A stretch of 64,000 nucleotides of DNA from an uncultured Collinsella sp. (GTDB taxonomy: Bacteria; Actinomycetota; Coriobacteriia; Coriobacteriales; Coriobacteriaceae). Every line of letters begins with the position of its first letter. Within the stretch, counting starts at the first letter, position 1. The notes beneath the pieces were generated by a model. It was not told the origin of the DNA, made no database searches, and was given only the letters and a program-made list of their open reading frames with translations. The DNA is taken from the NCBI GenBank assembly GCA_949285915.1, contig CASDZW010000009.1, positions 1-64,000 on the forward strand, in the 5' to 3' direction. Made by a program: the position numbers and the translations under genes. Shown here piece after piece: positions 8,373 through 16,711 of the stretch.

Positions 8373-10628
8373 ATGGCTGATACTGCCACCTATGGTTCTT
8401 ACGGTTGGGCGGGCCAGATCGCGCGCGTCAACCTCACGACGGGAGACATCTCCGTCGAGTCCGACGAGGCCATGCAGCAGGATTACATCGGCGGCATGGG
8501 CTTCGCCAACAAGATTATGTATGACGAGGTGCCCGCCGGCACCGCGTGGGATGCGCCCGAGAACAAGGCCGTCCTCGCCGTCGGCCCCCTCACCGGTTCG
8601 GGTGTGCCTCTGGGCGGCCGCTCCACGTGGGCGACGCTCTCCACGTTCACCACGGACTACCTCGTTGTCGACGCTCACTGCGGCGGCCAGCTCGGTGCTA
8701 CCCTCAAGTACTCCGGCCACGACGGCCTGATCATCGAGGGCGCTTCCGACAAGCCCGTCTACATCCTGATCGACGACGACAAGATCTCGATCGAGGACGC
8801 CTCCGCCGTTTGGGGCAAGGGCACTCGCGAGACCACCGAGGCTCTCTGCAAGAAGCACGGCCTCGAGGCTTGCGTTGCCACCATCGGCCCTGCCGGTGAG
8901 AACCTGCTCCCCTACGCGTGCGTCATGAACACCCGTAGCCACTCCGCGGGCGCGGGCCTCGGCGCGGTTCTTGGCTCCAAGAAGTGCAAGGCTGTCGTCG
9001 TCAAGGGCACCAAGGCCGTGAACGTCGCTGACCCGCAGATGGTCGCCGACCTCTCCGACTACATGATCGCCCAGGTCCTCGGCTCCAACAACAACCACGT
9101 CGTGCCGAGCACCCAGCAGTCCTGGGCCGAGTACTACGACTCCGGCTCGCGTTGGACCGCTCGCAAGGGCCTCTACTGGGCAGCTGCCGAGGGCGGCCCC
9201 ATCGAGACCGGCGAGCCCAAGCCCTTCGAGCCCAACACCATGGGCTACCGCTGCATGAAGTCCACCAAGGACCTCGGCCCCGAGGCGGAGAAGTACACCG
9301 TCAAGATGGCCGGCTGCCACGGCTGCCCCGTGCGCTGCTACTCGCAGATCCAGGATCCGCGCGTCTACGAGGCCACGGGCTACCAGTCCTCGGGTAACAC
9401 CTGCGTGCCGAACTTCCCGTTCTCGAGCTACATGCAGCCGATCATGAAGGCCACCGGTCTTAAGACCGAGGAGGGCACCAACACCGACACCTCCGTCTTC
9501 TACGATCAGCTCATCTCCAACACGGTCGACGACCTCGGCCTGTGGTGCAACTACGCGCAGCTCTACCGCGACATCGCTTGGACCTACACCAAGGGCATCC
9601 TCGCCGAGCACTGCACGCCCGAGCAGATGGCCGAGTACAACTTCGACGCCATTGTGAACAACGGCGATCCGACCTCGTTCATCAAGATCCTCTGCGACAT
9701 CGCCGAGAACGACGTCGAGAAGAAGCCCATCGCGCTTCTTGGCTACGGCCCGATGGTTTGGTGCCGTGAGTGGGACCACATGGAGTGGTTCGACAACGCG
9801 ACCTCCTGCCTCATCAACTATCGTGGTTGGCCCGTCCACCACGCCATCGAGTGCTTCGGCCAGACCGGCGGCCTCTACAACATGGTCTTCAACCGCGACG
9901 ACATGATTCACTCTGCGGTGAACTTCCAGGGCTGCGGTCTTCCCATCGACCTCAAGAAGGAGATGGCGGCCGAGATGTGGGGCTCCGAGGATGCTATCGA
10001 CCCCAACAACGACTACACGCCCATGAACGAGTACAAGGCCGAGTTCGCTTGGTGGAGCATCGTCACCGACGTGCTGCATGACTGCCTGACGCTCTGCAAC
10101 TGGGTGTGGCCGATGGCCATGGCCCCTGCCAAGGAGCGCAGCTACCGCGGCGACCTCGACCTCGAGGCTCAGTTCTACACCGCGGTCACCGGCCAGGAGA
10201 TCACGATCGACGACCTCTACAAGGCCGCCGAGCGCGTCATGACCCTCCAGCGCGCCAACACCGCCCGTGGTATGAAGGACGCCGACGGCAACCTGGGCTG
10301 CAATGACTTCCGCAACGTCCACGACGTCATCACCGAGTGGGTCTTCACCAAGGATCCGGACATCGAGCCGTTCACCAAGGGCACCAACAAGATGGAGCGC
10401 GAGGACTGGAAGACGGCCCTCACCATGATGTACGAGCGCTTTGGCTGGGACGCCGAGCTCGGCTGCCCGACCAAGGAGTGCCTCACGGACCTCGGTCTCG
10501 ACGACGTTGCCTCCGACCTCGAGGAGCTTGGTCTCCTTACCGAGGGCGGCAAGTCCTATGACGAGCGCACCCGCAAGTACGCCGGCGTGCTCGCCGATTA
10601 CTGCGGCGACAACCCGGCGCTGGCCTAA
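8373..10628 (+). CDS. aldehyde ferredoxin oxidoreductase-family W/Mo enzyme (YdhV-like)
   Basis: 751 residues, somewhat longer than classical AOR (~600). The N-terminal domain binds bis-pterin (GWAGQIARVNLTTG...IGGMGFANK...GPLTGSG). The Fe4S4 ligands are present as GCHGCPVRC (C315, C318, C322) with a distal D-C-x-x-L-C at about 575. AOR-family enzymes hold tungsten or molybdenum on two pterins and carry out two-electron redox chemistry on aldehydes or other organic substrates; the substrate here is unknown. The gene begins 16 bp after the ferredoxin and 21 bp before the cytochrome, a tight three-gene operon like a simplified ydhYV unit with its own quinol-linked cytochrome. A moaE-like gene lies at 37579. 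Confidence 0.93.
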   Translation: MADTATYGSYGWAGQIARVNLTTGDISVESDEAMQQDYIGGMGFANKIMYDEVPAGTAWDAPENKAVLAVGPLTGSGVPLGGRSTWATLSTFTTDYLVVDAHCGGQLGATLKYSGHDGLIIEGASDKPVYILIDDDKISIEDASAVWGKGTRETTEALCKKHGLEACVATIGPAGENLLPYACVMNTRSHSAGAGLGAVLGSKKCKAVVVKGTKAVNVADPQMVADLSDYMIAQVLGSNNNHVVPSTQQSWAEYYDSGSRWTARKGLYWAAAEGGPIETGEPKPFEPNTMGYRCMKSTKDLGPEAEKYTVKMAGCHGCPVRCYSQIQDPRVYEATGYQSSGNTCVPNFPFSSYMQPIMKATGLKTEEGTNTDTSVFYDQLISNTVDDLGLWCNYAQLYRDIAWTYTKGILAEHCTPEQMAEYNFDAIVNNGDPTSFIKILCDIAENDVEKKPIALLGYGPMVWCREWDHMEWFDNATSCLINYRGWPVHHAIECFGQTGGLYNMVFNRDDMIHSAVNFQGCGLPIDLKKEMAAEMWGSEDAIDPNNDYTPMNEYKAEFAWWSIVTDVLHDCLTLCNWVWPMAMAPAKERSYRGDLDLEAQFYTAVTGQEITIDDLYKAAERVMTLQRANTARGMKDADGNLGCNDFRNVHDVITEWVFTKDPDIEPFTKGTNKMEREDWKTALTMMYERFGWDAELGCPTKECLTDLGLDDVASDLEELGLLTEGGKSYDERTRKYAGVLADYCGDNPALA

Positions 10629-10649
10629 GCTGCCTGAGAGGAGATACCG

Positions 10650-11330
10650 ATGGCTGAAGAGAAGCAGGAGACCACGGCGGCCGAGACCGCTGATGCTCCG
10701 AAGAAGAAGATCAATTGGAAGGCCAAGCGCCTCCCGATCGTGATCGCCGCCGTCGTGGTGGTCACGGTCCTCGGTGTTGCCGGCTGGGCCTGGCGCTCCA
10801 CTCCGGAGTTCTGCGATAGCCTCTGCCACAGCACCATGGGCAAGTACTATCAGTCCTTCGAGAACGACACCACGTCGCTCGCCTATGCGCACAAGGGCGT
10901 TGTCGACAACCAGTGCCTCGGCTGCCACGAGCAGACGCTCGGCCAGATGGGCTCGCAGATCCAGGCGCAGCTCTCCGGCGGCTATGACACCCCGCTCGCC
11001 AAGGAGAGCTACTCCAACGAGTTCTGCCTCCAGAGCGGCTGCCACTCCGGCGCTGGCGTGATGCCCGGTGCGACCGAGTCCTCGACGGCTGACCTGAGCT
11101 TTGACCCGCACAGCGATTACCATGGCGTGCAGCAGTGCAACACCTGCCACCGTATGCACGACCAGAGCGTCTTCACCTGCGCCACCTGCCACCAGGTCGG
11201 CGCCTGGGAGGGCGAGGGCGGCGTGCCCGAGGGCTGGACGGTCCAGGACCTCGGCTACGGTGACAAGACCGGTGCGGTGCCCGATGGCTGGACGACCCCC
11301 GACCTGTTCGAGGCGACCACCACGGAGTAA
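10650..11330 (+). CDS. NapC/NrfH-type multihaem cytochrome c
   Basis: 226 residues. A cytoplasmic Lys-rich start is followed by one membrane helix (about 28-47) and a periplasmic haem domain. Haem-attachment motifs are CDSLCH (55-60, CX3CH), CLGCH (89-93), CLQSGCH (126-132, CX4CH), CNTCH (163-167) and CATCH (177-181). That is three canonical and two expanded motifs, so probably five haems. NapC/NrfH proteins oxidise menaquinol and feed a periplasmic reductase. Here the likely partner is the Tat ferredoxin with or without the AOR. The gene closes the operon and a strong terminator follows. The C-terminus carries an imperfect repeat (VPEGWTVQDL / VPDGWTTPDL). Confidence 0.92.
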   Translation: MAEEKQETTAAETADAPKKKINWKAKRLPIVIAAVVVVTVLGVAGWAWRSTPEFCDSLCHSTMGKYYQSFENDTTSLAYAHKGVVDNQCLGCHEQTLGQMGSQIQAQLSGGYDTPLAKESYSNEFCLQSGCHSGAGVMPGATESSTADLSFDPHSDYHGVQQCNTCHRMHDQSVFTCATCHQVGAWEGEGGVPEGWTVQDLGYGDKTGAVPDGWTTPDLFEATTTE

Positions 11331-11365
11331 ACTCGCATAAGCTCGTTGCTTGTATAAGCTGACCG

Positions 11366-11401
11366 AAGCCCCCGAGAAGACCATCTTCTCGGGGGCTTTT
11401 T
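11366..11401 (+). terminator. strong intrinsic terminator of the AOR operon
   Basis: A 15-bp stem (AAGCCCCCGAGAAGA with TCTTCTCGGGGGCTT), a 3-nt loop and a run of five T. It ends the ferredoxin-AOR-cytochrome transcript. Confidence 0.9.
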
Positions 11402-11450
11402 GCACGGTTTGGCTTTCGTGATGCGCCGACGAGGGGCGTCTGGGCAAACA

Positions 11451-11607
11451 TTGTGTATACCGAAGGTGCCTACCGAAAAATTGTGTATACCGAAAGTTGC
11501 GGCCCTAAAATGTGGTTCGAACGTATTCCCAGCTACAGAGCTTGTTGAGGATATCGTGCTTGAGAGTCGGAGCAGTTTCACCATACACAATCTTTCGGTA
11601 TACACAA
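11451..11607. repeat. paired inverted-repeat element (type E1)
   Basis: TTGTGTATACCGAAGG occurs at 11451 and TTGTGTATACCGAAAG at 11481. The reverse complement of the second is at 11592-11607, with a partial inverted copy at 11582. The space between the inner inverted copies is 95 nt. The element fills much of the 460-bp gap between the cytochrome operon and the TSCPD gene. No gene is visible in it. Confidence 0.75.
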
Positions 11608-11791
11608 TTTTGAGGCCGAGGGGTGCGCTCGCAGCGTGGAATCCCTGTGCCGGGCGTGCGGGGGTGTGGCGAAACGGGGATAATGGCAGTCGTTACCGGG
11701 CTGCTGCCCCGTGGCGCGGCAAGTTCTGCTGAGCGACGGGCAAGCCGTCCGGTATGGTTTGGCTGACGCCTCAAACCCAGGGGAGGGTTTT

Positions 11792-12058
11792 ATGATTTCG
11801 ATCGATTTCACGCCGCGCGGTGTTTGCTCGCGCAACATCCACGTCGACCTCAGCGACGACGGCAGCACCATCGAGGGCGTCTCGTTTGTGGGCGGCTGCA
11901 ACGGCAACCTCAAGGCGGTCTCCAAGCTCGTCACGGGCCGCTCCGTTGAGGAAGTCACTGGCATCCTGCGTGGCAACCTCTGCGGCAACAAGGGCACGTC
12001 TTGTGCCGATCAGCTCTGCTGCGCGCTCGACGCGGCCCAGGAGCAGGCCCGCGCATGA
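11792..12058 (+). CDS. TSCPD-domain protein (TIGR03905 family)
   Basis: 88 residues. It shows the small TSCPD family pattern: an N-terminal F-x-P-x-G-V-C-S-R-x-I, a central V-S-F-V-G-G-C-N-G-N-L, and the terminal signature C-G-N-K-G-T-S-C-A-D-Q-L. The spaced cysteines suggest metal or Fe-S binding. The biochemical role is unproven, although the TSCPD motif also occurs near the C-terminus of some ribonucleotide reductases. The ATG at 11792 has GGGGAGGG just upstream and gives the family's length; the frame is also open further upstream, which I did not use. The stop overlaps the start of the next gene (ATGA), so the two are translationally coupled. Confidence 0.85.
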   Translation: MISIDFTPRGVCSRNIHVDLSDDGSTIEGVSFVGGCNGNLKAVSKLVTGRSVEEVTGILRGNLCGNKGTSCADQLCCALDAAQEQARA

Positions 12059-13308
12059 GCATGCTCGACCGCCTTATAGCCCGAGCGGGTGGCTCGGGCG
12101 TGTCTACCGGTTCTGGAGGGGTCACGCGCCGCAGCTTTACCATCGGTAGCGTTGCCGCCATCGGTGCGGGCATGGCTGCCATCTCGCTCTCCTCATGCGG
12201 GTCCAGCGATGTTCCCGAGGCTACCGGTGAGCCGCAGGTGGTCGACGATTCGCAGCTCATCGCCGTGCTCGACGGCGATTACCAGAGCGCCGACTGCCCC
12301 TACACGGCGGCGCAGGAGTTCACGCTCCCGCTGGGAACGCTTTTGTTCCATAGTGGCGGCTCGTGGGCGGCGGCGCTGCTCACGCCCGAGTCGTCCACGC
12401 ATGTGAACACGCTCGGCGTCATGAGCTTGGCGAGCGGCAACCTCAACACTCTTATAGAGTCTTCGACCCTCGGCGGCACGTACGGTTTTCATGATGTGCG
12501 CGCCACCGACGATGTCTTTGCGTGGGTCGAGGTCGATTACGCCACGCGTGATTGGGCGCTCATTGCCCAGGGGCTTTCCAACGGCCAGCTGACCGGTGAG
12601 CCCGTTGAGCTCGATCACGGCGACGCCGACTGGGAGCCGCCGCGCTTCACCACGTGGGAGACGAGCGTCATCTGGCAGCGCATGCCGTTGGCAACGGGTG
12701 CGGCGCGCGCCGAGGACTCGCACTGCTACCAGTGGACGCTTGGCGATACCGAGGGCCGCGAGCTGTGGACCTCCCACGGCCGCTTTGCCGCGTCGCCGCA
12801 TGTGGCAGACGGCATCCTCACCATCACGCCCCGCGTGAACGACGACGAGGGTGTCTATTACGGCATGACGGCGCTCGATCTCACCGACGGCAACCTCACG
12901 CGCCGCGACCAGCTCGTGCTTCCCTCGTCGGTCGCCCCGTTTGAGGCGATCTATATGAACGAACAATTTGTCTTCTCCATCGAGGCGAGCTACAGCGGGC
13001 GCGGTAGCCTCGGCAACATGGGAACCTACATCGGGCGCGAGGGCGGCCCGTACATCTTTGTGCGCCGCGAGCCGCTTGCCTGCGCGATTGCCAAGGGCAC
13101 CCATTATCTCGTCAAAGCCCAAACCTCGCACTTTGTGGTGGATACAGAGGCCGAGACCTACGCGACGCTGCTCGCCCCCGACCGCAGCGTGGATTTTGGC
13201 GACTGGCCGGCGAGCGAGGGCGTGGTCGACCGCTTCTTGAGCTATGCGACCATCCGCAACGATCAGGGTGTTCCCGAGCACGTGGTGGCGCGCGTCTTCA
13301 ACCTCTAA
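12055..13308 (+). CDS. Tat-exported lipoprotein, function unknown
   Basis: 417 residues. The N-terminus has a twin-arginine motif (TRRSFTIGS) followed by a hydrophobic Ala/Gly/Ile stretch ending in the lipobox-like L-S-S-C-G, so the mature protein is probably lipid-anchored outside the membrane. The rest is rich in Trp, Thr, Asp and beta-strand-like repeats, reminiscent of a beta-propeller, but I see no catalytic motif. The start at 12055 overlaps the TSCPD stop by 4 bp, which is the best evidence for this start over the upstream in-frame codon at 12001. Confidence 0.8.
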   Translation: MSMLDRLIARAGGSGVSTGSGGVTRRSFTIGSVAAIGAGMAAISLSSCGSSDVPEATGEPQVVDDSQLIAVLDGDYQSADCPYTAAQEFTLPLGTLLFHSGGSWAAALLTPESSTHVNTLGVMSLASGNLNTLIESSTLGGTYGFHDVRATDDVFAWVEVDYATRDWALIAQGLSNGQLTGEPVELDHGDADWEPPRFTTWETSVIWQRMPLATGAARAEDSHCYQWTLGDTEGRELWTSHGRFAASPHVADGILTITPRVNDDEGVYYGMTALDLTDGNLTRRDQLVLPSSVAPFEAIYMNEQFVFSIEASYSGRGSLGNMGTYIGREGGPYIFVRREPLACAIAKGTHYLVKAQTSHFVVDTEAETYATLLAPDRSVDFGDWPASEGVVDRFLSYATIRNDQGVPEHVVARVFNL

Positions 13309-13313
13309 GTGAA

Positions 13314-13335
13314 TGACCCGAAAGAAATCGGGTCA
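13314..13335. other. perfect 8-bp inverted repeat after the lipoprotein gene
   Basis: TGACCCGA and TCGGGTCA flank AAGAAA, 6 bp after the stop codon. There is no T-run, so it is either a weak terminator or an operator for the two-component system gene that starts 155 bp downstream. Confidence 0.45.
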
Positions 13336-13489
13336 CCCTGGGCATAATGGAACAACAGGAGAGCACTTTTCCGCCCTTGGCGGGCACTTTCGCACGCTTA
13401 TAGGAGGCGGAGCACGTGCTCACGGGCCCGCGCCGTCCGGTGCGGTACAATGGACGAGGCAAACTCGACGGCAAGACAGGAGGCCGGTC

Positions 13490-14206
13490 ATGGCTTCAGA
13501 TGCAAAGCGTATCCTTTTGGTTGAAGACGAGAAGGCCATCCGTGACGCTGTTGCGGCGTATCTCGACCGCGAGGGCTATTGGGTCGTGGGCGTGGGCGAC
13601 GGCAAGGCCGCCGTCGACGAGTTCGAGAAGCACAAGTTTGACCTGGTGATTCTCGACCTTATGCTCCCTAAGCTATCGGGTGAGCGCGTCTGCAAGATCA
13701 TTCGCGACAAGCAGTCCGCCGTGCCCATCATCATGCTCACCGCCAAGGGCGAGGTCGAGGACCGCATCATCGGCCTTGAGCTCGGTGCGGACGACTACAT
13801 CGTAAAGCCGTTCTCCCCGCGCGAGCTTGTTGCCCGCGTGCGCGCCATGTTCCGTCGCGCCCACGTTGAGCCCGAGGTTGACGTGCTCGATTTTGGCGAG
13901 CTCGTTATCGACATCTCCGGCCACAAGATTCTGGTCGACGGCAAGGACGTGGACCTCACGGCCTCCGAGTTCAAGCTGCTCGCCACGCTCGCCCGTCACC
14001 CGGGCCGCGTGTACAACCGCATGGAGCTCGTTGAGAAGGTGCTCGGCTACGACTTTGAGGGCTACGAGCGCACCATCGACTCCCATGTTAAGAACCTCCG
14101 CGCCAAGCTCGGCGACGACCCGCGCCATCCCAAGTGGCTCTTCACGGTGCACGGCGTGGGCTACCGCTTTGAGGCTCCCGCTCAGGAGAAGAAGTCCGAC
14201 GAGTAA
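13490..14206 (+). CDS. OmpR/PhoB-family response regulator
   Basis: 238 residues. The receiver domain has the acidic pair (V-E-D-E), the phosphoacceptor D56 in VILDLMLPK, the conserved Thr in M-L-T-A-K and Lys in Y-I-V-K-P-F. A winged-helix DNA-binding domain follows, with the typical end R-T-I-D-S-H-V-K-N-L-R-x-K and V-H-G-V-G-Y-R. The ATG at 13490 has AGGAGG upstream, and a TACAAT -10-like hexamer lies at 13446. It is paired with the kinase gene 9 bp downstream. The signal and targets are unknown. Confidence 0.95.
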   Translation: MASDAKRILLVEDEKAIRDAVAAYLDREGYWVVGVGDGKAAVDEFEKHKFDLVILDLMLPKLSGERVCKIIRDKQSAVPIIMLTAKGEVEDRIIGLELGADDYIVKPFSPRELVARVRAMFRRAHVEPEVDVLDFGELVIDISGHKILVDGKDVDLTASEFKLLATLARHPGRVYNRMELVEKVLGYDFEGYERTIDSHVKNLRAKLGDDPRHPKWLFTVHGVGYRFEAPAQEKKSDE

Positions 14207-14215
14207 GGGCTGGCC

Positions 14216-15730
14216 ATGCCCTCAGCGCGCTTCGAAATAGGCAAACGACACAAGAGCTCGCCCGAGAAGGTGTCTTCCCGGGCGAGTTGGAATACGCCGC
14301 GCAAGGATAACCGGCCCGGTATCTCCTACGCCACGCGCATGGCGTTCAGCTTTGCGGCCACCTCCGTCATGACCGTGCTCATCATGGTGGGCGTGGTCAG
14401 CGTGGTGTGGGGCGGCGTTTTTTCTGATTACACGCGCACCAATATGGAGGACATCGCCTCCGTCACCGCGCAGCGCCTTGCCGCCTCATATGACCAGAGC
14501 GGGCCGTGGACGGCGGAGTATCTGTCGTCGGTGGCGGATACGACGCTCTCGAGCGACATTGGCATCCAGGTTTCCGATGCCACGGGCGAGATTATCTACG
14601 ACGATACCTGGCCCGCTGTTCCCGCCAAGCGCGGTCACAGCCTCACCTCTACCGCGCCTACCGACGCCGGCGGCTCGGTTACCAAGTCGATCGTCACCGC
14701 CGACGGCGAGACGGTCGGCACCGTTCGCGTGTGGGTGCTCGGCTCCGATGTGCTGCTCAGCAAAGCGGACAGCGCCTTCCGCGATCGCACCTTCAACGCC
14801 ATGGCGCTTGCCGCGCTCATTGCGGTGTGCATCTCGATCGTGATCGGCTTTCTTGTCTCGCACATGCTCACCTCGCCGCTTCGCCGCATCACCTCAACCG
14901 CCAAACAGGTGCGCGACGGCGACCTCTCGGCGCGCACCAACATGCGCGGCGACGACGAGATAGACCGCCTGGGCGAGACCTTTGACGAGATGGCAACCTC
15001 GCTCGAGCGCGACCTCAAGCACGAGCGCCGCATCACCTCCGACGTTGCGCACGAGCTGCGCACCCCGCTCATGGGCATGCTCGCCACGGTCGAGGCAATG
15101 CAGGACGGCGTGATGCCCGCCGACGACGAGCACCTGGAGACCGTCGCTGCCGAGACGCGCCGCCTGGCACGCCTCGTCCAGCAGATGCTCGACCTGTCGC
15201 GCATGGAAGCCAAAAGCGCTCCCCTCAACATCGAAGAGGTCGACATGGTCTCGTTCGTGCGGCAGATTGTCTCGGGCCAGCACCAGCTGTTCCACGACCA
15301 CGACCTGCGCCTGCGCTTCAACGACGAGACACAGGGCCGCGACGCGGTGGTGGAGTGCGACCCCGATATGATCACCCAGGCCATCATCAACATCATGAGC
15401 AACGCCATGCGCTACACCCCCGAGGGCGGCTGGGTTGTGGTGTCGGTCAAGACGGGCAAGCGCGACGTGCTCATATCGGTGAGTGACACCGGCATCGGCA
15501 TCGCCAAAGAGGACCTGCCCCGCATCTTCAGCCGGTTCTGGCGCGCCGACGCAAGCCGCGCGCGCGAGGCGGGCGGTCTGGGCGTGGGCCTCTCCCTCAC
15601 CCAGCAGATTATCGAGCGGCACCACGGCTACATCGCGGTCGATTCCGAGCTTGAAAAAGGTACGACTTTTACGATTCATCTGCCGCGTGAGCACACGCCC
15701 GAGACGCCGTCCACTACAATGGAGAATTAG
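14216..15730 (+). CDS. membrane sensor histidine kinase
   Basis: 504 residues. A basic cytoplasmic start is followed by helix 1 (about 42-66), an extracytoplasmic sensor of about 135 residues, helix 2 (about 200-222), a HAMP linker, and a DHp domain with H279 in SDVAHELRTPL. The HATPase region is complete (N box NIMSNAMRYTPEG, G1 DTGIGI, G2 GGLGVGLSL). It autophosphorylates and passes phosphate to the regulator encoded upstream. The first 35 codons contain a strong GC hairpin (14257-14286). Translation could also start at the Met at 14339 just before helix 1, although GGGCTGG before 14216 is a weak alternative. Confidence 0.93.
   Translation: MPSARFEIGKRHKSSPEKVSSRASWNTPRKDNRPGISYATRMAFSFAATSVMTVLIMVGVVSVVWGGVFSDYTRTNMEDIASVTAQRLAASYDQSGPWTAEYLSSVADTTLSSDIGIQVSDATGEIIYDDTWPAVPAKRGHSLTSTAPTDAGGSVTKSIVTADGETVGTVRVWVLGSDVLLSKADSAFRDRTFNAMALAALIAVCISIVIGFLVSHMLTSPLRRITSTAKQVRDGDLSARTNMRGDDEIDRLGETFDEMATSLERDLKHERRITSDVAHELRTPLMGMLATVEAMQDGVMPADDEHLETVAAETRRLARLVQQMLDLSRMEAKSAPLNIEEVDMVSFVRQIVSGQHQLFHDHDLRLRFNDETQGRDAVVECDPDMITQAIINIMSNAMRYTPEGGWVVVSVKTGKRDVLISVSDTGIGIAKEDLPRIFSRFWRADASRAREAGGLGVGLSLTQQIIERHHGYIAVDSELEKGTTFTIHLPREHTPETPSTTMEN
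14257..14286 (+). other. GC-rich hairpin inside the start of the kinase gene
   Basis: CTCGCCCG/CGGGCGAG and GAAG/CTTC form a 12-bp stem, with opposed unpaired bases (A and C) and a 4-nt loop, 41 nt after the annotated start. There is no downstream T-run. It might lower kinase expression relative to the regulator or mark that the true start is further downstream. Confidence 0.5.
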
Positions 15731-15823
15731 CGCTGTCTTTTGCTGGCTAGCAACGGCGGCGCGGCGGGGTGCATCGAGGGGGTGCGCCCTCGTACCCGGC
15801 TCGTCTCTAAGGAGTGATCCCAC

Positions 15824-16711
15824 GTGACTACGCTCGAGCGCCGTCCCGATTCCCGCGGTAAGGTTCGCGACATCTACCAGGCTGGCGACAACCTGCTCAT
15901 GGTGGCGACCGACCGCATCTCGGCCTACGACTTCATCCTGCCCGATGAGATTCCGTTTAAGGGCGAGGTCCTGAATCGCATCTCGGCCTTCTGGTTCGAC
16001 AAGTTTGCCGAGCTTGTGCCCAACCACCTCGTCTCCATCGACGTGGACGACTTCCCGGCGGAGTTTGCCGAGTACCGCGATTACCTTGCCGGCCGCGCCA
16101 TGCTCGTGCGCCGCGCCGAGACCCTGCCCATCGAGTGCATCGTCCGCGGTTACCTCACCGGTTCGGGCAAGAAGACCTACGATGCCGATGGCACCGTCTG
16201 CGGCATCAAGCTTCCCGCCGGCCTTACCGAGGCATCCAAGCTCCCCGAGCCTATCTTCACCCCGTCCACCAAGGCCGCTATCGGCGACCATGACGAGAAC
16301 ATCTCGTTTGACCGTACCGTCGAGATCGTGGGTGCCGACATTGCCGAGCAGCTGCGTGACCTGTCGCTCAAGATCTACACCGCCGCTGCCGAGTACGCGG
16401 CGACCCGCGGCATCATCATCGCCGACACCAAGTTTGAGTTCGGCATCATCGACGGCCGCGTGACCCTCATCGACGAGTGCCTCACCCCCGACTCGAGCCG
16501 CTTCTGGCCCGCCGCCACCTACGAAGAGGGCAAGGTCCAGCCGAGCTACGACAAGCAGTATGTCCGCGACTGGCTGCGCGCCAACTGGGACATGACCGGC
16601 GAGCCGCCGCACCTGCCCGCCGAGGTGGTCGAGGGTACGTCCGCACGGTATCGCGAGGCGTTCCAGATCATCACCGGAACCGATTTTGTCAGCATGAAGG
16701 AGAACCAGTAA
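15824..16711 (+). CDS. purC: SAICAR synthetase
   Basis: 295 residues. PurC joins aspartate to CAIR using ATP in purine synthesis. The protein starts with the canonical R-R-P-D-S-R-G-K-V-R-D-I-Y. It contains ISAYDFILPDEIPFKGEVL, the signature GYLTGSGKKTY, LIDECLTPDSSRFW and a C-terminal helix, and its length is that of the monomeric, yeast-like PurC. The start is GTG at 15824 behind TAAGGAGTG. A TACAAT hexamer at 15714, inside the end of the kinase gene, may give it its own promoter. Confidence 0.97.
   Translation: MTTLERRPDSRGKVRDIYQAGDNLLMVATDRISAYDFILPDEIPFKGEVLNRISAFWFDKFAELVPNHLVSIDVDDFPAEFAEYRDYLAGRAMLVRRAETLPIECIVRGYLTGSGKKTYDADGTVCGIKLPAGLTEASKLPEPIFTPSTKAAIGDHDENISFDRTVEIVGADIAEQLRDLSLKIYTAAAEYAATRGIIIADTKFEFGIIDGRVTLIDECLTPDSSRFWPAATYEEGKVQPSYDKQYVRDWLRANWDMTGEPPHLPAEVVEGTSARYREAFQIITGTDFVSMKENQ

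Noticed and set aside
8265-11447. A 1060-codon open frame on the minus strand across the AOR operon
   Set aside because: It is antisense to three clearly homologous genes and is rich in V/A/L/G/H/R of the kind produced by reading GC-rich genes backwards. It has no ribosome site or family motif.
14886-14915. A half-site resembling the LuxR operator (CACCTCAA...AAACAGGTG) in the kinase gene
   Set aside because: The spacing is wrong and it lies within a conserved HAMP-coding region, so it is a chance match.
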